From: Candidatus Babelota bacterium
GTDB taxonomy: Bacteria; Babelota; Babeliae; Babelales; Babelaceae
NCBI GenBank assembly: GCA_023379005.1
Contig: JAMCTG010000005.1
Span: 248,001 to 312,000, forward strand
Reading direction: 5' to 3'
Length of the DNA stretch: 64,000 bases
Shown in pieces: positions 63,218 to 64,000 of the stretch (positions are counted from its first letter, which is position 1; each line of letters starts with the position of its first letter). Below the pieces are notes generated by a model. That model searched no databases and was not told the origin of the DNA. It saw nothing but the letters and a program-made list of their open reading frames with translations. The translations under genes were made by a program, and so were the position numbers.

Positions 63218-63246
63218 TCTATAAACCTTTTTCTAACTAGCTATTT

Positions 63247-63275
63247 TCGACAAAACTATCTTTTTCAGGTAAAAT
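63247..63275 (+). promoter_or_regulatory. Predicted promoter before the MGDG-synthase-like gene
   Basis: TCGACA at 63247-63252, a 17-base spacer and TAAAAT at 63270-63275, about 43 bases before the ATG at 63318. Confidence 0.5.
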
Positions 63276-63317
63276 AGTAATTATCATTTTAAATTAGAAA
63301 TTTCAGTTTGAAAATTT

Positions 63318-64000
63318 ATGATCTATTTAGTTAGAAATTTTTCGTTACAATTTTTATTGCCTTGCATAACTTTAGTTTCTTTAAACAATATTGAATCTAA
63401 AATTTATACCAAAACTACCAATTCTATCGTTGCTAAAATTGACAAAGTTACTGGCGTAGAAACAAGTTATTCTCCTTCACGTGGCGACAATCAAAATAGT
63501 AAATTTGTCGCAAAACCGAAGAAGAAAATTTTAATCTTATCCAGTATAGGTGGATATTGTCATACTGCAGCAGCAGAAGCACTACAATCTATGTTAGAGG
63601 ATAAATATGATATTAGTATCGTCAATTTTTTTGATGAAATTTTACATCCAGTTGACACAATTAACACGTTAACATTTGGAACAATGGGTGGAGAAGAAGC
63701 ATATAATACTTTACTTAGAAATGGTTGGATAAAAACAATTAACTTTTTTACATTAAATATTGCACCATATTTATTCCAGTGGAACCGAGATCCTTTAATA
63801 GATATCGCAAAAAAATATTTTGAAGAAGTAAAACCAGATCTTATCGTATCAATAGTTCCATTTCTAAATGGCAACACTATTGAAGCGGCAAAAGAACTTA
63901 ATATTCCTTATTTTTTAATCACATTAGATGATGAACTTACAACATGGTTATTAGGAATTAATAAAATTTCCTATTCAAAATTTTATATAAGCGTTTGGCA
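63318..64000 (+). CDS. MGDG-synthase-like glycosyltransferase (3' truncated)
   Basis: The frame opens at the ATG at 63318 and runs off the window after 227 codons. A hydrophobic N-terminus (SLQFLLPCITLVSLNNI) may be a signal or anchor. About residue 74 begins KKKILILSSIGGYCHTAAAE, which corresponds to the N-terminal block of monogalactosyldiacylglycerol synthases (usually G-G-G-H-x-x-A-A), followed by ISIVNFFDEI and PDLIVSIVPFLNGNTIEAA. These enzymes add a sugar to lipids. The central G-G-Y-C-H differs from the normal G-G-G-H. The donor domain is missing from view. Confidence 0.75.
   Translation, partial: MIYLVRNFSLQFLLPCITLVSLNNIESKIYTKTTNSIVAKIDKVTGVETSYSPSRGDNQNSKFVAKPKKKILILSSIGGYCHTAAAEALQSMLEDKYDISIVNFFDEILHPVDTINTLTFGTMGGEEAYNTLLRNGWIKTINFFTLNIAPYLFQWNRDPLIDIAKKYFEEVKPDLIVSIVPFLNGNTIEAAKELNIPYFLITLDDELTTWLLGINKISYSKFYISVW

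Overview
The window is AT-rich (about 30% G+C by eye), uses the standard bacterial code (TGA is a stop, as in the ATGA overlaps), and is densely packed on both strands. It looks like the chromosome of a host-dependent Gram-negative-type bacterium. Part of the evidence is a cell envelope (MurB, outer-membrane-like barrels, MscK-like channel, FKBP lipoprotein). The rest is an unusually high share of short proteins that begin with a signal peptide and have no recognisable domain, often in tandem paralogous families, plus ankyrin-like and RING-like exported proteins. This fits the candidate phylum Dependentiae (TM6/Babelia), but that placement is an inference; no rRNA is present to confirm it.

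Layout. 1-5.3 kb: trhO (cut by the window edge), murB and an EamA transporter in a tightly coupled run, a metallo-beta-lactamase-fold hydrolase, two small secreted paralogs, a GC-rich island and copy 1 of a dispersed repeat. 5.5-10.4 kb: uvrB, two secreted delta-60-repeat proteins, a secreted acidic protein and a PafA-like phosphatase. 10.5-18.2 kb: a tandem array of 17 minus-strand genes with a shared plan (signal peptide, basic segment, K-x-H-K-K motif, one hydrophobic helix, often an A/S-P-x-x-G motif); the three distal members carry a Cys-rich RING-like tail. 19.4-23.2 kb: four tandem secreted ankyrin-like paralogs, then groES-groEL, copy 2 of the repeat, rpe and a secreted fucosyltransferase-like enzyme.

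27-38.6 kb: small exported proteins, a membrane-anchored glycosyltransferase, FKBP, a DUF5674 gene pair, MsrA-MsrB, two barrel-like proteins, a methyltransferase, ung, and a secreted nucleotidyltransferase-kinase gene broken by a frameshift. 38.7-43.4 kb: tRNA-Arg(UCU), part of the ATP synthase operon (c, b, b', delta, alpha; no a, gamma, beta or epsilon) and a deoxynucleoside kinase. 43.7-53.2 kb: a large outer-membrane-like protein, recD2, a degenerate amidase beside a GerMN-like protein, secreted paralogs, an orotate phosphoribosyltransferase with a signal-peptide-like extension, and an AspRS-like enzyme without an anticodon domain. 53.3-64 kb: an MscK-like channel, a RecO-like protein, two exported thioredoxins, the glk-pgi-zwf-gnd operon and the start of an MGDG-synthase-like glycosyltransferase.

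Together the recognisable genes give glucose phosphorylation and the oxidative pentose phosphate route (glk, pgi, zwf, gnd, rpe), part of an ATP synthase, DNA repair (uvrB, ung, recD2, RecO-like), oxidative-damage repair (MsrAB, thioredoxins) and folding (GroESL, FKBP). Roughly half of the genes appear exported, many in families that expanded locally; this is where undescribed biology is most likely. Strongest leads: the 17-gene array with its RING-like subset, the exported metabolic enzymes, and the structured dispersed repeat.
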